Under the pieces are notes generated by a model. That model did no database searches. It was not told where the DNA came from and saw only the letters and a list, made by a program, of their open reading frames with translations. Made by a program: the position numbers and the translations under genes. This document shows positions 30,889 to 42,689 of a stretch of DNA of 64,000 bases, in pieces (position 1 is the first letter of the stretch; every line of letters begins with the position of its first letter). Source of the DNA: Aradus depressus (taxonomy: Eukaryota; Arthropoda; Insecta; Hemiptera; Aradidae); assembly GCA_963662175.1 (NCBI GenBank), contig OY759215.1, positions 30,754,066-30,818,065 on the forward strand, in the 5' to 3' direction.

Positions 30889-31722
30889 AGGTCCGTTTAC
30901 ACGCTCAAGCCATTTGCACAAACTGGCTTGCACAAGCCAGTTTGCACAAGTAACTCGTTGCGTGTGAACGTTTGTGCAAGCCAAAAAGTTTGACTTGAGT
31001 AAAATCTGTCCCGACAGAAAATCGGCTTGAGGTTGGTGTATTGGCATGAGCGTCTAAACGATGCTCAAGCCTCAGCTCCAACCTTGAGCATGCGCATCGA
31101 ATTTTATTTAGACTTTTTATTAACATTTAATAAACCTACATTTAGAAATGTGTCTTTTAATGTAGTGTAAATTGCGTCGGATGTTTATGGAATTATAGCA
31201 CTTAGAGCTGGTTTGGAAATACATGTGGAAAATTTTAAATCTTCATAACTTCTCCCTGTTGCCAAAAATCTCAGCGTAGCTGATGGGTGTAATTGCACGT
31301 CTGATAACAGAGACTGTTCTTGAAATTATTGGTGTAATTAAATTTAGCAAATACTGGTGTGTGGCTTCGTCCATACGCAAATAGTTGCGAAAATCGTCAG
31401 GCTCACTGCGTAATTCAGCTATTAAATTGGTATGAGAAAACAAATCCCTTTTTAGCAGCCATGATTTAGACCATTTCCTTTTATTCGCCTTCAATTTAAT
31501 TTTTTTTTATATAATGCAAACCGCAGCCGTTGCAAAAATTAGTTCTTCTTCGTTAAAATTTTCCATTTTGAACACGTCAAACTACAATTTTCAGGGTTCC
31601 TCACTTCACAATTGTGCAAGCCAAACTGAACGTGTGAACGGCAACATTTCATTCAATTCATTTGCACAAACTCGCTTGCGCAAGCCAGTTTGTGCAAATG
31701 AATTGAACGTGTAAACGGGCCT
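30889..31722 (-). mobile_element. PIF/Harbinger DNA transposon, deleted
   Basis: 834 bp with terminal inverted repeats AGGTCCGTTTACACG / CGTGTAAACGGGCCT and a TTA duplication (30886-30888, 31723-31725), the Harbinger target preference. A transposase N-terminus remains on the minus strand (start near 31566, stop shortly after, reopening at 31494): RDLFSHTNLIAELRSEPDDF then FRNYLRMDEATHQYLL. After a small lesion near 31255, RFLATGRSYEDLKFS follows in another frame. The DDE catalytic region is deleted. Confidence 0.93.
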
Positions 31723-31729
31723 TTAAAGT

Positions 31730-32156
31730 GAAGAGGTGCACTTCCAGATAGGGGCTGCCCCATCTATGTCAAGATTAGAAAATAATACCTGGCTAGCTAT
31801 TTAGGAGATGTTCCGCTAGATGTCTCTCAACAACAAACACATCTCAACAATTTACTATTAGTTTCAGAATTTATTTGGCAAGTTTGCAGTTAAGGAAAAC
31901 TCTAAAAGATTAATATTTAACTACTCATTGTTTTATTATATATAACTTTTTTATTAATATCAGTAGTGTAATTTTTGTGGGTGTTTTTGTTCTATGTTTT
32001 TGGAATCGTTATTTTATTTTATTTTGTTATGAAGAAATCACTCCAATGTTTTTTGTTAATTAATGTTATCTGCTTTGTTTTATTTTAATTTTGTCCTTAT
32101 TAATTAAAAATTGTATTTATGATTATGTACATATTCAACTCCTTGCTGTAAGTTTA
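31730..32156. other. AT-rich spacer
   Basis: No gene or repeat recognised. Confidence 0.4.
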
Positions 32157-32306
32157 ATCAGAAAACATGAAAACTCCGCATCAAATTGTTGACCGATTAC
32201 ATAACTTATCCTATACTTTGTATACGGTAGATTGGTTCTGAAGGGAAAGTGAAATGCTTAGTTTATCAATTCGCACTGGGGAAGTACATTACTGTCGATT
32301 GACCAA
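32157..32306. repeat. Rep-A tail (+) joined to Rep-A head (-)
   Basis: Plus-strand tail (GAAAACATGAAAACTCCGC, TTACATAACTTATCC, TTTGTATACGG) immediately followed by a minus-strand head (CGCACTGGGGAAGTACATTA). An inverted junction of two partial copies. Confidence 0.6.
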
Positions 32307-32309
32307 CCT

Positions 32310-32884
32310 CTTTATTTATTTGTGTAACCTGAATCCTCTAAACTCAAACTGAAGGGTTGCTCTAGAAATTCTTGACAACGGAAGAGTGCTCCTGTTAGCC
32401 AATGGTAATTTAAGACTTGAGTTGAGTCTCAGTTTACAGAACATGCATACTGTTATCAACCAGAGGACATCCTACTGGCATAGAGAAATAGGTTAAAGGG
32501 CCGGCGGGCAGGTCGGTAATGGAGCTGGCGTCTCAACTAAATTGTTAACTTAGTATGTTTATCAGTTCAAATCCTCCCTATTCCACTGCCTCCTCAATAA
32601 ACAATCTTCTCCCTCTGATTAGCCTTTTATTCCCCTTCCTCCATACTTTCCCGCTACTTAACATTATTATTAATTTTTTTTTGTCTTTTTCATATTTATT
32701 TTATTCATTTTTTCATCTTCATCCTTTTATTTTATTTATTTTTCTTTCATCAGTTTTTTGCAAGCCTGGTCTAGATTTTCTCCTCCTCCATAATCTTGAT
32801 TTTTATATTTTTTTTTAAATTTATTTTATCTTCAATATATTTATTAATTACATTTAATAATTTATTTTATAATATAATAATAAT
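32310..32884. other. Unassigned
   Basis: Includes a C/T-rich run of open frame (32555-32818) driven by TTC/CTT composition; no recognised gene. Confidence 0.4.
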
Positions 32885-33066
32885 AGGCTCAATTCATTAC
32901 TCTAATAACTGCATATTCAATGAATTTATCGAAACATAATTTAGAATGAGAATTTAGGAACTCTTATGTAAGTCAACTGTTGAATATTGGCGAAAACGGT
33001 AGGAGTGAAAATTTAATTGATTAATTTGTTTTGGGGAAGTACATTGCCGGTGATTCACCGACGAAT
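32885..33066 (-). repeat. Rep-A copy (head half)
   Basis: TCTAATAACTGCATATTC, TGTTTTGGGGAAGTACATTG, CCGGTGATTCACCGACGA. Confidence 0.65.
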
Positions 33067-33289
33067 TTTTGATTTACACATATTTTTTTGTATTATTATT
33101 TATTACATTATATTATATTATTATTATTATACAAAATACATTTATTTTCGTATGATTTCTTCATAATAAAGCTGTTAATTTAATTACTTTTGTATAACTA
33201 TTTTATTTATTGATTTTTTTTACTTATTTCATCATTATTTATTTTATTGTATTTTCTTATCTAGTTATATTCATTTTGTTCTTGTTTCT

Positions 33290-33412
33290 ATCCACTGTAG
33301 CACTTTTAGCTCATTACAGATATTTTATTTTATTTGTATTTGTTGCTCTGTTCAGTGACTTTCATGTATTTATTCTTAGGGTACCTCGGTCCCAGAATAA
33401 AATTTATTTTAA
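33290..33412 (+). mobile_element. LINE-like 3' end (CTCGGTCCCAGAATAAAAT family)
   Basis: CCACTGTAGCA, then TATTTATTCTTAGGGTACCT, CGGTCCCAGAATAAAATTTA. The same end recurs inverted at 49525-49690. An AATAAA-bearing terminus followed by variable sequence suggests a non-LTR retroelement 3'UTR; the family is unassigned. Confidence 0.4.
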
Positions 33413-33754
33413 TATCAGGTTATTTGTATGCTTTAGCAGTTATCAGTGCGATGTTCTCTTAGACAGAGGATCCATAAATAGTGGGAAAACATAATAAAGG
33501 ATGAGTCTCAACCTTCATCCTATTTTGACACGTTCACCATTTATGATAGTGCTATAAATTTTATTGATTTGCATCCTAATTAGGCAAATTACTTGAGGAA
33601 TAGCGCCTTTCTCGATGAACGATTGGTTTAAACTGTTTTAAAATTAAATTTCTTCTTGATCGGTTCATTTGAAATAGTCATCACCCTTTACTAGCAATAG
33701 TTTATAAAAGACGTAGGCTGGTTTGACTAAAAAACAGTAAGTGTAACAGATATT

Positions 33755-34525
33755 TTGAAACCAGTTATCTATCAATTTGACTGAAAATCACTTGGTATCG
33801 TACTCAGTGATTCCAGAATCTTCATGTAAAATTTATTGTTGATAAATTCATACCATTGGCAGTTGTGAGGTTATTTCAATTGAACCCCCCCCCCCCCCCC
33901 CCCCCTCTTTTCGGGTTTTACCTACGAGGCCCACTACCAGAGAGCTCTTCCATCGCTAAGGAGACCTAAATTTTCCCTACTCAGGTTTCGTTAGGTACCT
34001 AAAGTGTCTTTAACGAGTATCTGACATTGCACAGGCTCGGGACCATCGTTTAACGAGTGGTTTTGCCTCCCAGATAAAATAAACTAAGGTCTCGGCCGGG
34101 TTTCGAACCTGCGATCTTGTAGCGCAGTAGGCTAGCACGCTTCCTCTTGCCTTATATAGGTAGTGTCCTCATGGAGTTTCAGATTCATATGTATAATATC
34201 ATGTGGAAACATTAATTACATTCGAAATCAATAGAGTATTTGTGTTAAGCCCCCTCCCCCCCCTCCTCTACCCTTCGCCTAATTTGGCTGAAAATCTAAA
34301 GGCGTTTTTTTTATGGGGTTCTGGGTACCTACACACAAAAAATTTGGTGTCAATACATTCATTCTATCGGCAGTTATCAGCTTCACAGATAAGACATTTT
34401 TATTTATTTTTTTCATTTTTGGAATCAGGCGGTTGGAAAACATGAAATTTTTATGAAAACTCAAAAATGTTTTCACAATTACAGTAACTACCTTACACCA
34501 AAGGATAGCTGAGGAAGTGAAAGAA
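33755..34525 (+). repeat. Rep-A copy with C21 tract and nested SINE
   Basis: Subunit start, polyC (33885-33905) where Rep-A normally has a short C block, SINE-A (33912-34141, -), then further subunits (CCCCTCCCCCCCCTCC, ATTTGGCTGAAAATC) and tail GGATAGCTGAGGAAGTGAAA. Confidence 0.65.
33912..34141 (-). mobile_element. SINE-A, diverged
   Basis: CTACGAGGCCCACTACCAGA, TTTAACGAGTATCTGACATT, GGGTTTCGAACCTGCGATC; many substitutions and small deletions, so an old copy. Confidence 0.8.
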
Positions 34526-34872
34526 TTTTCAAGATGGATGGAGATATGGAGCTCTCGAACAGTCCTGAAGTCCTGATACACTGAAAGTAGAGATTTAGCA
34601 ACGTTGCGTGTTTAGAGGAGCGAAGCGGATCAGACAAATGTTGTTTAGTCAATCAAACATTCTTAGGTAATTGATTGATTGATATTCTTCAATTAATTGT
34701 TTCCATTGTGTCTCAGACATGAGACATCCAGATGCATACCAGAACAGTAATTTTGTCTGACATAGTTCAACTTCCAATACGAGTGTAATGAGGAGGTTTG
34801 CGGTTGGAATTTTTTGTTGTTGGGTTCATTCATGATAAACAAAGGACAAACTTAAACCTGTTTTAATGAAGG

Positions 34873-35125
34873 TTTATGTGAATCACCGACAAGGTATTCC
34901 ACACAGGAATAATCAATTAATTTTTCGCTCTCCCATCGAAACCAATTGACCGTTTCGGACCGTTCCCAGACGCTGAATTCAAAAATGAAAAAACGTCTGT
35001 TTGTGTATCGAAACAAACTTGTAAATATATGTCATGTATGTCAAAGCGAAAGAAGGATTAGAGAGGGGCTTAACTCATAAACTCTAATAACTGCCTTCAT
35101 AATCAATGTATTGGCATGAAATATT
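34873..35125. repeat. Rep-A head (+) fused to Rep-A subunits (-)
   Basis: Plus head GTGAATCACCGACAAGG with TTTTCGCTCTCCC up to about 34965, then minus-strand units (CAAAAATGAAAAAACG, TCTAATAACTGCC, ATTGGCATGAAAT). Confidence 0.55.
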
Positions 35126-35413
35126 ATAAATAAATGAATAAAACAAATCTCTTTTTTATAAGATTTTATTTAGCGTGCTTTGTTGTCTGTCGGCTAATAA
35201 CATACGTGGTGAGCTTCTGTAAAGTTTGTATATGACAAGTAAAATCGGTTCATTTCATTTCCGGATCATATCACAATACAATACATATCCACATCGCATG
35301 CGAATTACGCTATATAATATATATAATGAATAATACATAAATAGGCTTATGAGCGACAAGCTTTTACTTTTCAAATTAATATTGTTTGATATAAATATAT
35401 GTATACAGATTCA

Positions 35414-35756
35414 GAGGGCGCCGGTAGCTCAGTGGTATGCGTGCTTGTCTTCTGAGTTCAAGAACGTGGGTTCGAAACCCGACCGAGGCCCTTAATATAT
35501 TTTATCTGGGGGGTAAATAAACTTAAGCACGCCGTCCTTCGGATTAAGCGATGGTCCCGAGCCTGTGCGATGTCAGGTACTCGTTAAAGACTCCTACCCT
35601 AGGTGAATAAAAATTTAGGGTAGGCAAAATTTAGGACTCCCACGGTAGAGTCGGGCTCATGTCCACCAGAGTGACGAAAGAGCGCTCTGGTAGTAGGCGA
35701 TATGACGTCGTAGTTTAAGCCCGGGCATGAGTCATAAAACCTAACCAAACCTAACC
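35414..35756 (+). mobile_element. SINE-A, full length with perfect TSD
   Basis: 343 bp, intact A box (GTAGCTCAGTGGTATGCG) and B box (GGTTCGAAACC), tail AACCTAACCAAACCTAACC. TATACAGATTCA is repeated exactly at 35402-35413 and 35757-35768. A young insertion. Confidence 0.97.
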
Positions 35757-35939
35757 TATACAGATTCATCTTTATAAGTACGTAGCATATCATATGTAAC
35801 AAAATTAATTACTTATTTATTTATTCCCTTTTAGTTCATTCAAATAAAAGCTTGTTTTTCAAAAAGTTTTTTTATTTATTTTAATTTTAATATTGATTTA
35901 ATTATTGACTATTCCACAAAACAATTGTTAAACAAAAAC

Positions 35940-35968
35940 TACCGGTTTCGGCATTACACTATCTTCAG
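35940..35968 (-). ncRNA. Hammerhead-like motif
   Basis: Minus: CTGAAGA, extra T, weak stem II ending GCC, GAA, palindrome ACCGGT, then A as cleavage nucleotide. Downstream on the same strand comes GTGGAATAGTCAATA, the block that also follows 52255-52283. Confidence 0.5.
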
Positions 35969-35989
35969 GTTTAGTTATAAATAATATTT

Positions 35990-36397
35990 AGTATATTATA
36001 CTAAGATTTAATTCTGAGCTCAAGATCGTGGGTTCGAAAGCTGGCTATGTGGAAGCCATGGTCTCTGAGGACATTTTGTTTGAAGGAGTGAAGCTGTTTC
36101 ATAGTGAAACAAGAGACAACGGGAGGAGGTTTGAAGGTCGGGTCCGTAAAGACCTCCACAGATGGCCGGACAGTTGCCACTAGGTTAGAGGTGTCAGGAG
36201 GTGAGCTGACAACAGGAGCTCGACTTGACTCCTGCCTCTCTCCTCTCCAGTAGTCCAGTAGTCAGTACCCTCAATATTATAAATTCGAGATAGATTTTTC
36301 AACGGAATTTCACGTTTCAAAGTCTCCTCAACAAGTTTTGACCCTTCTTGCCCTTCGACCCCGGAAACAGTTGTAGCAATAAACTAGACATTTCATT
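35990..36397. other. Unassigned, partly GC-rich
   Basis: 36040-36270 is GC-richer (TGGCCGGACAGTTGCCAC, GGTGTCAGGAGGTGAGCTG). Not recognised; no long frame. Confidence 0.35.
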
Positions 36398-37590
36398 GCA
36401 AACATAATTCTGATTAGATTTTGCCCGAAATCAACCGAAAATTAAAAATACTTCACTTTGGTGCCTAAGTACATCTTACAAGATACCAAATATATTTATG
36501 ACTTAGAAGAAGAATCTCTTCAAATAAGGGTCGCCCGGTTTGCGAGATAGAAGAAAATGACAAACTAAATCCTTAAATGATGTTACCTTGAACTGCGAGG
36601 AAACGGTGAGTCCTATCGAAAAAATTATTTTAACCGAAATTGTTCCTTATTCAATTTCCAACTAAGAAAATACTCTCATATTTGAGATAGGATCAATAAC
36701 GAACAATAGATAATACGTTTTTTTAGGAAATATTTCAAAATAATGTTTAAATTGTCAAGTATAGCAACGAATTTTGAAATATATTTTTATTGTTGGCAAT
36801 TTTTTATTAAAAAGGATGAAACATAAAGAAAAAAATAAAATATATGTGGTGTGGTCATGATAGGAGTATATCAACCACTTTTTTACAGTTGACAGTTCTC
36901 TCTTCCACCTTCTCTCTCCCAACTCTTCCTCCCCCTCTCAAATTAATTTCATACTGTCATTACTGGGTATAAGAAAGTCATTCTTAGAATTACGCTACAA
37001 TGAAACAAAGAAAACTGCTCGTGCTGTCACATTACTTTCATATACTCTCTAATGTCAGTAAGAAATTAATTTGAGAGGGAAGGGAGAGAGAGAAGAAGAA
37101 AGAGGGAACTGTGAACTGTAAAAAAGTGGTTGATATACTCCTATCATAGCCACATCACATATATTTAATTTTTCTTTCAGGTTGTTTTCTTTTTATTAAA
37201 AATTGACAGCAATAAAAATTTATTTTAAAAATTCGTTCCTACATGTTATAATTTAAACATTACTTTAATATATTTTCTAAAGAAATGTATTGTATATTGT
37301 TCGTATTGAAGCTATCTCAAATATGAGAGTATTTTTTTAGTTGGAAATTGAATAAGGAACAATTTCGTTTAGAATCATTTTTTCGATAGGACACAGCGTT
37401 TCCTCGCAATTTAAGCAAACTTCTAAAAAATGGCTATTAGGACGTCATTTAAGGATTTATTTTATAACCAGGCGACCCTTATTTGAAGAGATTCTTCTTC
37501 TAAGTCATAATTATAATTGGTATCTTGTAAAATGTACTTAGTTTTTGATTTTCATTTGATTTCGGCAAAATCTAATCAGAATGAAGTTTG
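36398..37590. repeat. 1.2-kb foldback palindrome
   Basis: Arms 36398-37005 and about 37030-37590 pair throughout. Examples: ATTCTGATTAGATTTTGCCC / GGCAAAATCTAATCAGAAT; GAGATTCTTCTTCTAAG at 37481 against its complement at about 36503; TCAACCACTTTTTTACAG / CTGTAAAAAAGTGGTTGA; and CTCTCAAATTAATTTC / GAAATTAATTTGAGAG at the apex. No coding. Relatives: 1334-1490 and 63120-63245. Confidence 0.85.
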
Positions 37591-38036
37591 CTCATATCAA
37601 ATGTCTAGTTTCATGATATTAATTTAAGAGGATGAGGAAGAGTGAACTCAAAAAGGTGGTTGGTATAAAAAATTCTGTTACGGACACATAATTTTTTTTT
37701 TTCCAAATCTGAAAAATAATAAAGAATAGATCTGCTTGGCAGGTTAGTATATATATTTCATGAAAGGGAAAGTGAATATAAAATGTTATAAATAAATCAA
37801 CCCAGAATAAACTAGATAACAGTAAAAGCAGCAATGCAGCGTTGGTGTGTGAGAACGTTTAATATTATAATGCACTCAAATTAGCAGTAATAAATTGTTT
37901 ATATTTTTTTTGTCGTTGTTGTTGTTTAATTTATTGACGAGCTGATATGTTGCAGCCCCAGATCTAATAGGATAGCCATGACTTTACAAGTAGGTGCCTG
38001 GCCAAAGTGGTCAGATCCTCTGTAACAACCGGTCTA

Positions 38037-38236
38037 NNNNNNNNNNNNNNNNNNNNNNNNNNNNNNNNNNNNNNNNNNNNNNNNNNNNNNNNNNNNNNNN
38101 NNNNNNNNNNNNNNNNNNNNNNNNNNNNNNNNNNNNNNNNNNNNNNNNNNNNNNNNNNNNNNNNNNNNNNNNNNNNNNNNNNNNNNNNNNNNNNNNNNNN
38201 NNNNNNNNNNNNNNNNNNNNNNNNNNNNNNNNNNNN
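38037..38236. other. Assembly gap (200 N)
   Basis: Exactly 200 N, the conventional size for a gap of unknown length. Open frames across it are artefacts. Confidence 0.99.
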
Positions 38237-39022
38237 AGTCCGGATTCCCGCGCAACTGCATTTTTTTTTCGCTTGCTTGAAATCATTAAATAATTTATTT
38301 TTACGAATTAAGGCATTCTGATTATTATACATAAATTTTACTTTGCACGAAATTGCACTTTTTAGGTTTTTACCGCATAAAATTGCATATTTTATCGTAA
38401 TTAGAAAATGTATTTGTACTAAGTTAGTTTGAAAATGTATACATACATCCAAGTTTATAAAGGAACGTTTCATGAAATAAGGTCCGCTTTTCTGAGAAAT
38501 TCTCACTTCGATTTTCAAGTTTCTCTCAAGACTCTCTTTAAATTCGTGGAAAGCCAATAACCATCCTCCTATTTATATATATCCCCATCATTTCCGCTCC
38601 CTTCCACTTTGTGCTACACCCAGTCTTACTCTATCGTTATTGTTACGTTTGAGCACATTGGTTCTAAAAAGAAAAACAATGATGCCTAAAGTGGGATCGA
38701 GTTATTCTTCCAAAGTAAAAAGTTGGATTATTAATTATCGTCAACTTAAGATCGATGGAAGATTGTGTTCTGCACGTCATGTGAGAAAGCAATTGTCTGT
38801 CAAAAAAAAAAAAAACTCGTGTATTCAGTAAATATTTTTTATAAATTGTATAAATAAATTCCTTTAGGCTTTTTATTTTATAGATTTATTTTTAAACCCT
38901 ACCCAATTCTATTCAGAAAAAAAGTTATTTAAATTACAAATTAGATTCAATTTTTTTTCAGCAAACAGGATTTCATTTTTTGTTGCACATTTTTGCACGT
39001 TTCTTAATTTTTTTACTGCACG
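38237..39022 (+). mobile_element. hAT-like element with CGGBP1-type N-terminal fragment
   Basis: Right end CTGCACGAAATCCGGGCTCT and a left end next to the gap (AGTCCGGATTCCCGCGCAAC) are related in inverse, so the gap cuts the left terminus. A plus frame at 38640-38831 reads MMPKVGSSYSSKVKSWIINY, RQLKIDGRLCSARHV, resembling the start of hAT/CGGBP1-like proteins (MPK..., then DGRLFC-type zinc finger). The C-H knuckle is incomplete. Confidence 0.45.
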
Positions 39023-39034
39023 AAATCCGGGCTC

Positions 39035-40683
39035 TAGCTATAACTTTTGAAAACTACGTTCAGCTACTTTCATTTTTCACAGGGCAATATTCGCCATTAG
39101 TCACAGTCGTGGACCTCCCTAGCAGACATCCTTGAACCTGGCCTAGTTACCGGAGACTCAGGGAAGTGGACACCCAAGACAACCCCCCAAGTCTTATATG
39201 ACGGATCAATATGAAACCTTGACCGGTTCATGACTCAGGTTACATCAGGTCTACCGTTAGTCGAGTTATACACCCACCCTGTTAATGGTGTCATCCATGG
39301 CACTTTCACATGAAACCATTCCCACCCCACATCTCATTATATCTTAAACAATTAACAATAACTCGGTCTAAGGCATGCTTATCGCAGCACACTGGGGCAA
39401 GAGGCCGCAAAACCTGACCAAAAAAAACATTAAGGCGTAGTCATGGTCCACACCTTAGATTACGTCGGTATAAAATCATTTTTCACTTTCTTTTCGATGC
39501 TGCCGTAGCTCTTGGGTTTGCTCGGCACTAGACTTTTTAGGTTTTTTAAAATTCATTTTGATGCGAGCTTTCCTCTGAATTGCGTTTTCTATAATTCCGC
39601 GCGTATTTACGATTCATATGAGACGACATCTTTGATTTTTTTGCAATGTTCAATTTAATACCGATTTTTACATATATTTCAGCGAATATTTTCATTGTTT
39701 CACTTTGAATCCTAGTAGTGCTCCTCAAGCTCTTTACAATGACACCCGAATCAACGTCCTATCTAAACGCGTTATCACGCTAAACTAATTTCTAATTTTA
39801 CACAACGCTAATTCGCAACAATCATCCGCCGGCGCCCACACTAGCCCGATAACGTCACAGGCAAAACAAACACTGCACAACAAACACGTATAGACATGCT
39901 CTATCCATTGTGACCTCAACCGTTGTTATCGCATTATTAGTCTCGTAGTTATTATCGATTGAAATGACGGTATTTTGTAACACAAGAAAGTTTGACCGGC
40001 TATCACTGTGCTTAACGAGCGAATAGACGTTTTCACGTTAGTACCAAAAAACAGATGCAGATTCTAAGGAGGGTTCACTCTATACACCTGTACAAACATA
40101 AACAAGACCATTGCAGCCTTTTAATACCCTCTACATTGCCTCAGTCTATATTTATAACATGTTAAAACTCAATCTTTTTAAGACTTGTATTGTCTTAAAT
40201 ATGGAGATCTCTTCTCAAGGTAAGTGTACTGAATTATAATTACTATCATTAGCGTCACTGCTTGATAAAAAACTATTGCCGGGCCCTCGTTTTTTCACCT
40301 TCTTAAGATATTTTCATCAGATAACCATAAAATGAAATCAGTTTTTACGAAAATTTGAGAATTTGGGAGAAACTTAATTTTAAAGTCATAAATTCGTCCG
40401 AAGAAGATGCAGACGTTTAATTTTAGCGAATTTTCAAAGAAAATGAAGCTATTGCAATTTCCAATTTTAGTTACCTAATATGAATTGTATATTTCTCATA
40501 AGCTGTATGGGCAACAACATGTGTTAAATTCCTCTTGAGGAGGTGATGTATTTATCAAAATACAGTAGGTACTTAAGGAATTCGGGGAATTTTTCAAGTA
40601 TTTTTTTCGTGTTCAGCACACCAAAAAACATAAAGTATACTTTTCATAATTTTCGACAGACATTTGTTAATTTTCCCCCAGTG
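39035..40683. other. Unassigned 1.6 kb
   Basis: Mixed composition; 39060-39480 is the least AT-rich part. Short frames only (such as 39546-39728, -); none recognised, no repeats seen. Confidence 0.4.
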
Positions 40684-40806
40684 TGCGCAGGTTCGAAACC
40701 CGACCGTGGCCCTTAGGAAGGGACGAAAACCGATGGTCAGTGCGATATCAAATACCCGTTAAAGATCCCTACCCTAGATAACTAAACCTGCATAGGAACT
40801 CCCACA
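40684..40806 (+). mobile_element. SINE-A fragment, deleted middle
   Basis: B-box region GGTTCGAAACCCGACC, then GATGGTCAGTGCGATATC, CCCTACCCTAGATAAC and GGAACTCCCAC. Confidence 0.7.
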
Positions 40807-41379
40807 TTAACATTAATCGTCATTGGCAGATCGTGAGTTTCGAGGGCTTCGATCTTGAAGTACCTGAGTACAGGAAACTCCAAAACCTTTGGGATATGGG
40901 ACAAAGAAGTGCGAGATAAACAAGGCAAGTTTTCATCAGCAGATAAGCGAGAATTCTGATCCCCCTTCTCGCCTCTCATTTTGAAAAGGTCATCCGCAAC
41001 TTGTGAACCGGATAAGCGATGCTCCCACCATGACTGTATGTAACATATGAAGACGCTATAGGATGTAGAGGGGGGGGGGGGGGGGCAGGGAGGGATAAAG
41101 TGGGCTATTGGACCGTGAGACAGGTGTGACAACCTACAGAGGTCAGCACAGTGTTGCCGCCCGCCCGTCCTCTCACTTTTACCAGACCTACCACCCAAAC
41201 CAAATTCCGACATAATCATCCATCCATCGTCATTAAACCACATTTTATATACCTACTTAACTAACTAAATAACCATGTTCAAGCATTCAACTTTTTTTTT
41301 TCACATACTTTTAAATATGTCTGTAAAACGCAGGACAGAGTATCAACATCTTCTTCCAAAACAACATTACCTGGTATAA
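40807..41379. other. Unassigned, moderately GC-rich
   Basis: Holds a 153-codon minus frame (40782-41243) crossing a G16/C16 homopolymer (41070-41085), which makes it unreliable. Its last section (SLSHIPKVLEFPVLRYFKIE) reads like protein but is not recognised. Confidence 0.3.
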
Positions 41380-41727
41380 ACAAGAAGACAAGATCTAGAG
41401 AGTACAGATCTTCTGGCGTCCGCAGAGGCCCCCCGATACCTCTACTACTCAAATCCTAGAGTTCGCCACTCATATACAGGACAGTTCCTTACTGTTAATG
41501 ATCCCTATCGGCCTTGCACTGTGAGGATGCCTCTGAAGATTGATGTGGGAGTCGGCGCACCAATAGTGATCAAAGCCAGGTCTTATCTTTTAATTCAACT
41601 TGCCATCTGTGCAGTATTCTCTACAGAGCTGTTGATCATCTCAAAAGTACTCAAACTTAATATCTTAGCACAAAAGAATGGTAATAAGCTAAGATTCTCT
41701 TTGCTCTCCTCGCACCAACAAATTTAA
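41380..41727 (+). CDS. Putative coding exon, unidentified
   Basis: Open from 41380 to a stop at 41725-41727 without an early ATG. The best section (41413-41575) reads LLASAEAPRYLYYSNPRV, then HSYTGQFLTVNDPYRPCTV, then RMPLKIDVGVGAPIVIK: low in Lys/Asn/Phe runs and unlike the AT-driven ORFs around it. The 3' third becomes hydrophobic and low quality. An acceptor TCTAG lies at 41394-41398. Not recognised; may be an exon of a gene or a relic. Confidence 0.28.
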   Translation, partial: TRRQDLESTDLLASAEAPRYLYYSNPRVRHSYTGQFLTVNDPYRPCTVRMPLKIDVGVGAPIVIKARSYLLIQLAICAVFSTELLIISKVLKLNILAQKNGNKLRFSLLSSHQQI

Positions 41728-41773
41728 CAGTCGTTGATACACATCCATAGCGGATCTCAAGAGAAAATAAATA

Positions 41774-42424
41774 CAGTGTAAACTCCATTTAACGCCACTC
41801 GATTTAACGACAAACTCCCTAAAACATCGAAATTACTTGAATCTGGTCGGTTTACCTTGTTGTCCATACAATGATATACTCTATGTAGCATCACACCCAC
41901 TCTACATAAAGACAACAATACGTCATTACTAAGCAATAAACAGTACTTTCAAGTTACCGAAATTAATAAGAACTACAGCTGTGTATGTTGTTTTGTTTGT
42001 TATTTTGTTGCTTTATTGTCTAGCACGTATTACCTCGACTGTCGGCATCATACGTACCGAAGATTCTAAGCAATTCGTTCTTTTGTTTGTTGTGATTACC
42101 TAGCACGTGTTTACCTCGGCTGCTAGACTTTTTGTATAACCAAGTTGATCCCAGAGTATCCCAAGATATGAATAAAATACATAAGAAAATACAATTAAAA
42201 TACTGGAGCAGCAAAAAAGTCAGACAAAGATAACAGACTATACGCAATAAGAGTTGTTATGTGTATCAATATTAATGTTTGTTATTTGTAAATTTTATAC
42301 TTTATTAGTAAATACATATTATAATAGTAAAGTACTATTAAATGTAATGTAATATGTATTGATTTTTCTTCTCTTCATTTAACGACAACTCTCAATAACG
42401 TGTCGCTATATAGAGTTTACACTG
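41774..42424. mobile_element. Tc1/mariner-pogo type MITE
   Basis: 651 bp, ends CAGTGTAAACTCCATTTAAC / GTTAAATG-type mirror and GAGTTTACACTG, TA duplication at 41772-41773 and 42425-42426. Subterminal GATTTAACGACAA is mirrored as CATTTAACGACAAC near the right end in the same sense, so transposase-type sites occur at both ends. No transposase recognised. Confidence 0.75.
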
Positions 42425-42689
42425 TATCTGTTAGAAATAGCAGAATATATTCGGTCCCAGGACACTGTGCCCTTATTAGAAATATCATTGCAGACAACAG
42501 CCGTCGTTGACTGACAGTTGTCGTGGAGTTATAGCTAGAGACTAGGCAAAAGGAAGCGGTCCGAATAGTACCGGTCACAGTGCAAAGCATGCTGCAATAT
42601 ACTGACAGACTACAGACCAGGACGACACTACTGCTTGACCTACCTTTTGTCAAAACTGCTCAATCTCATAAGCACAGAACTACACTAGT

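Noticed and set aside
37964..38557. 197-codon minus frame and others across the gap
   Set aside because: Created by translating N.
40782..41243. 153-codon minus frame
   Set aside because: Passes through a 16-nt homopolymer and a SINE edge; no recognisable domain over its length.
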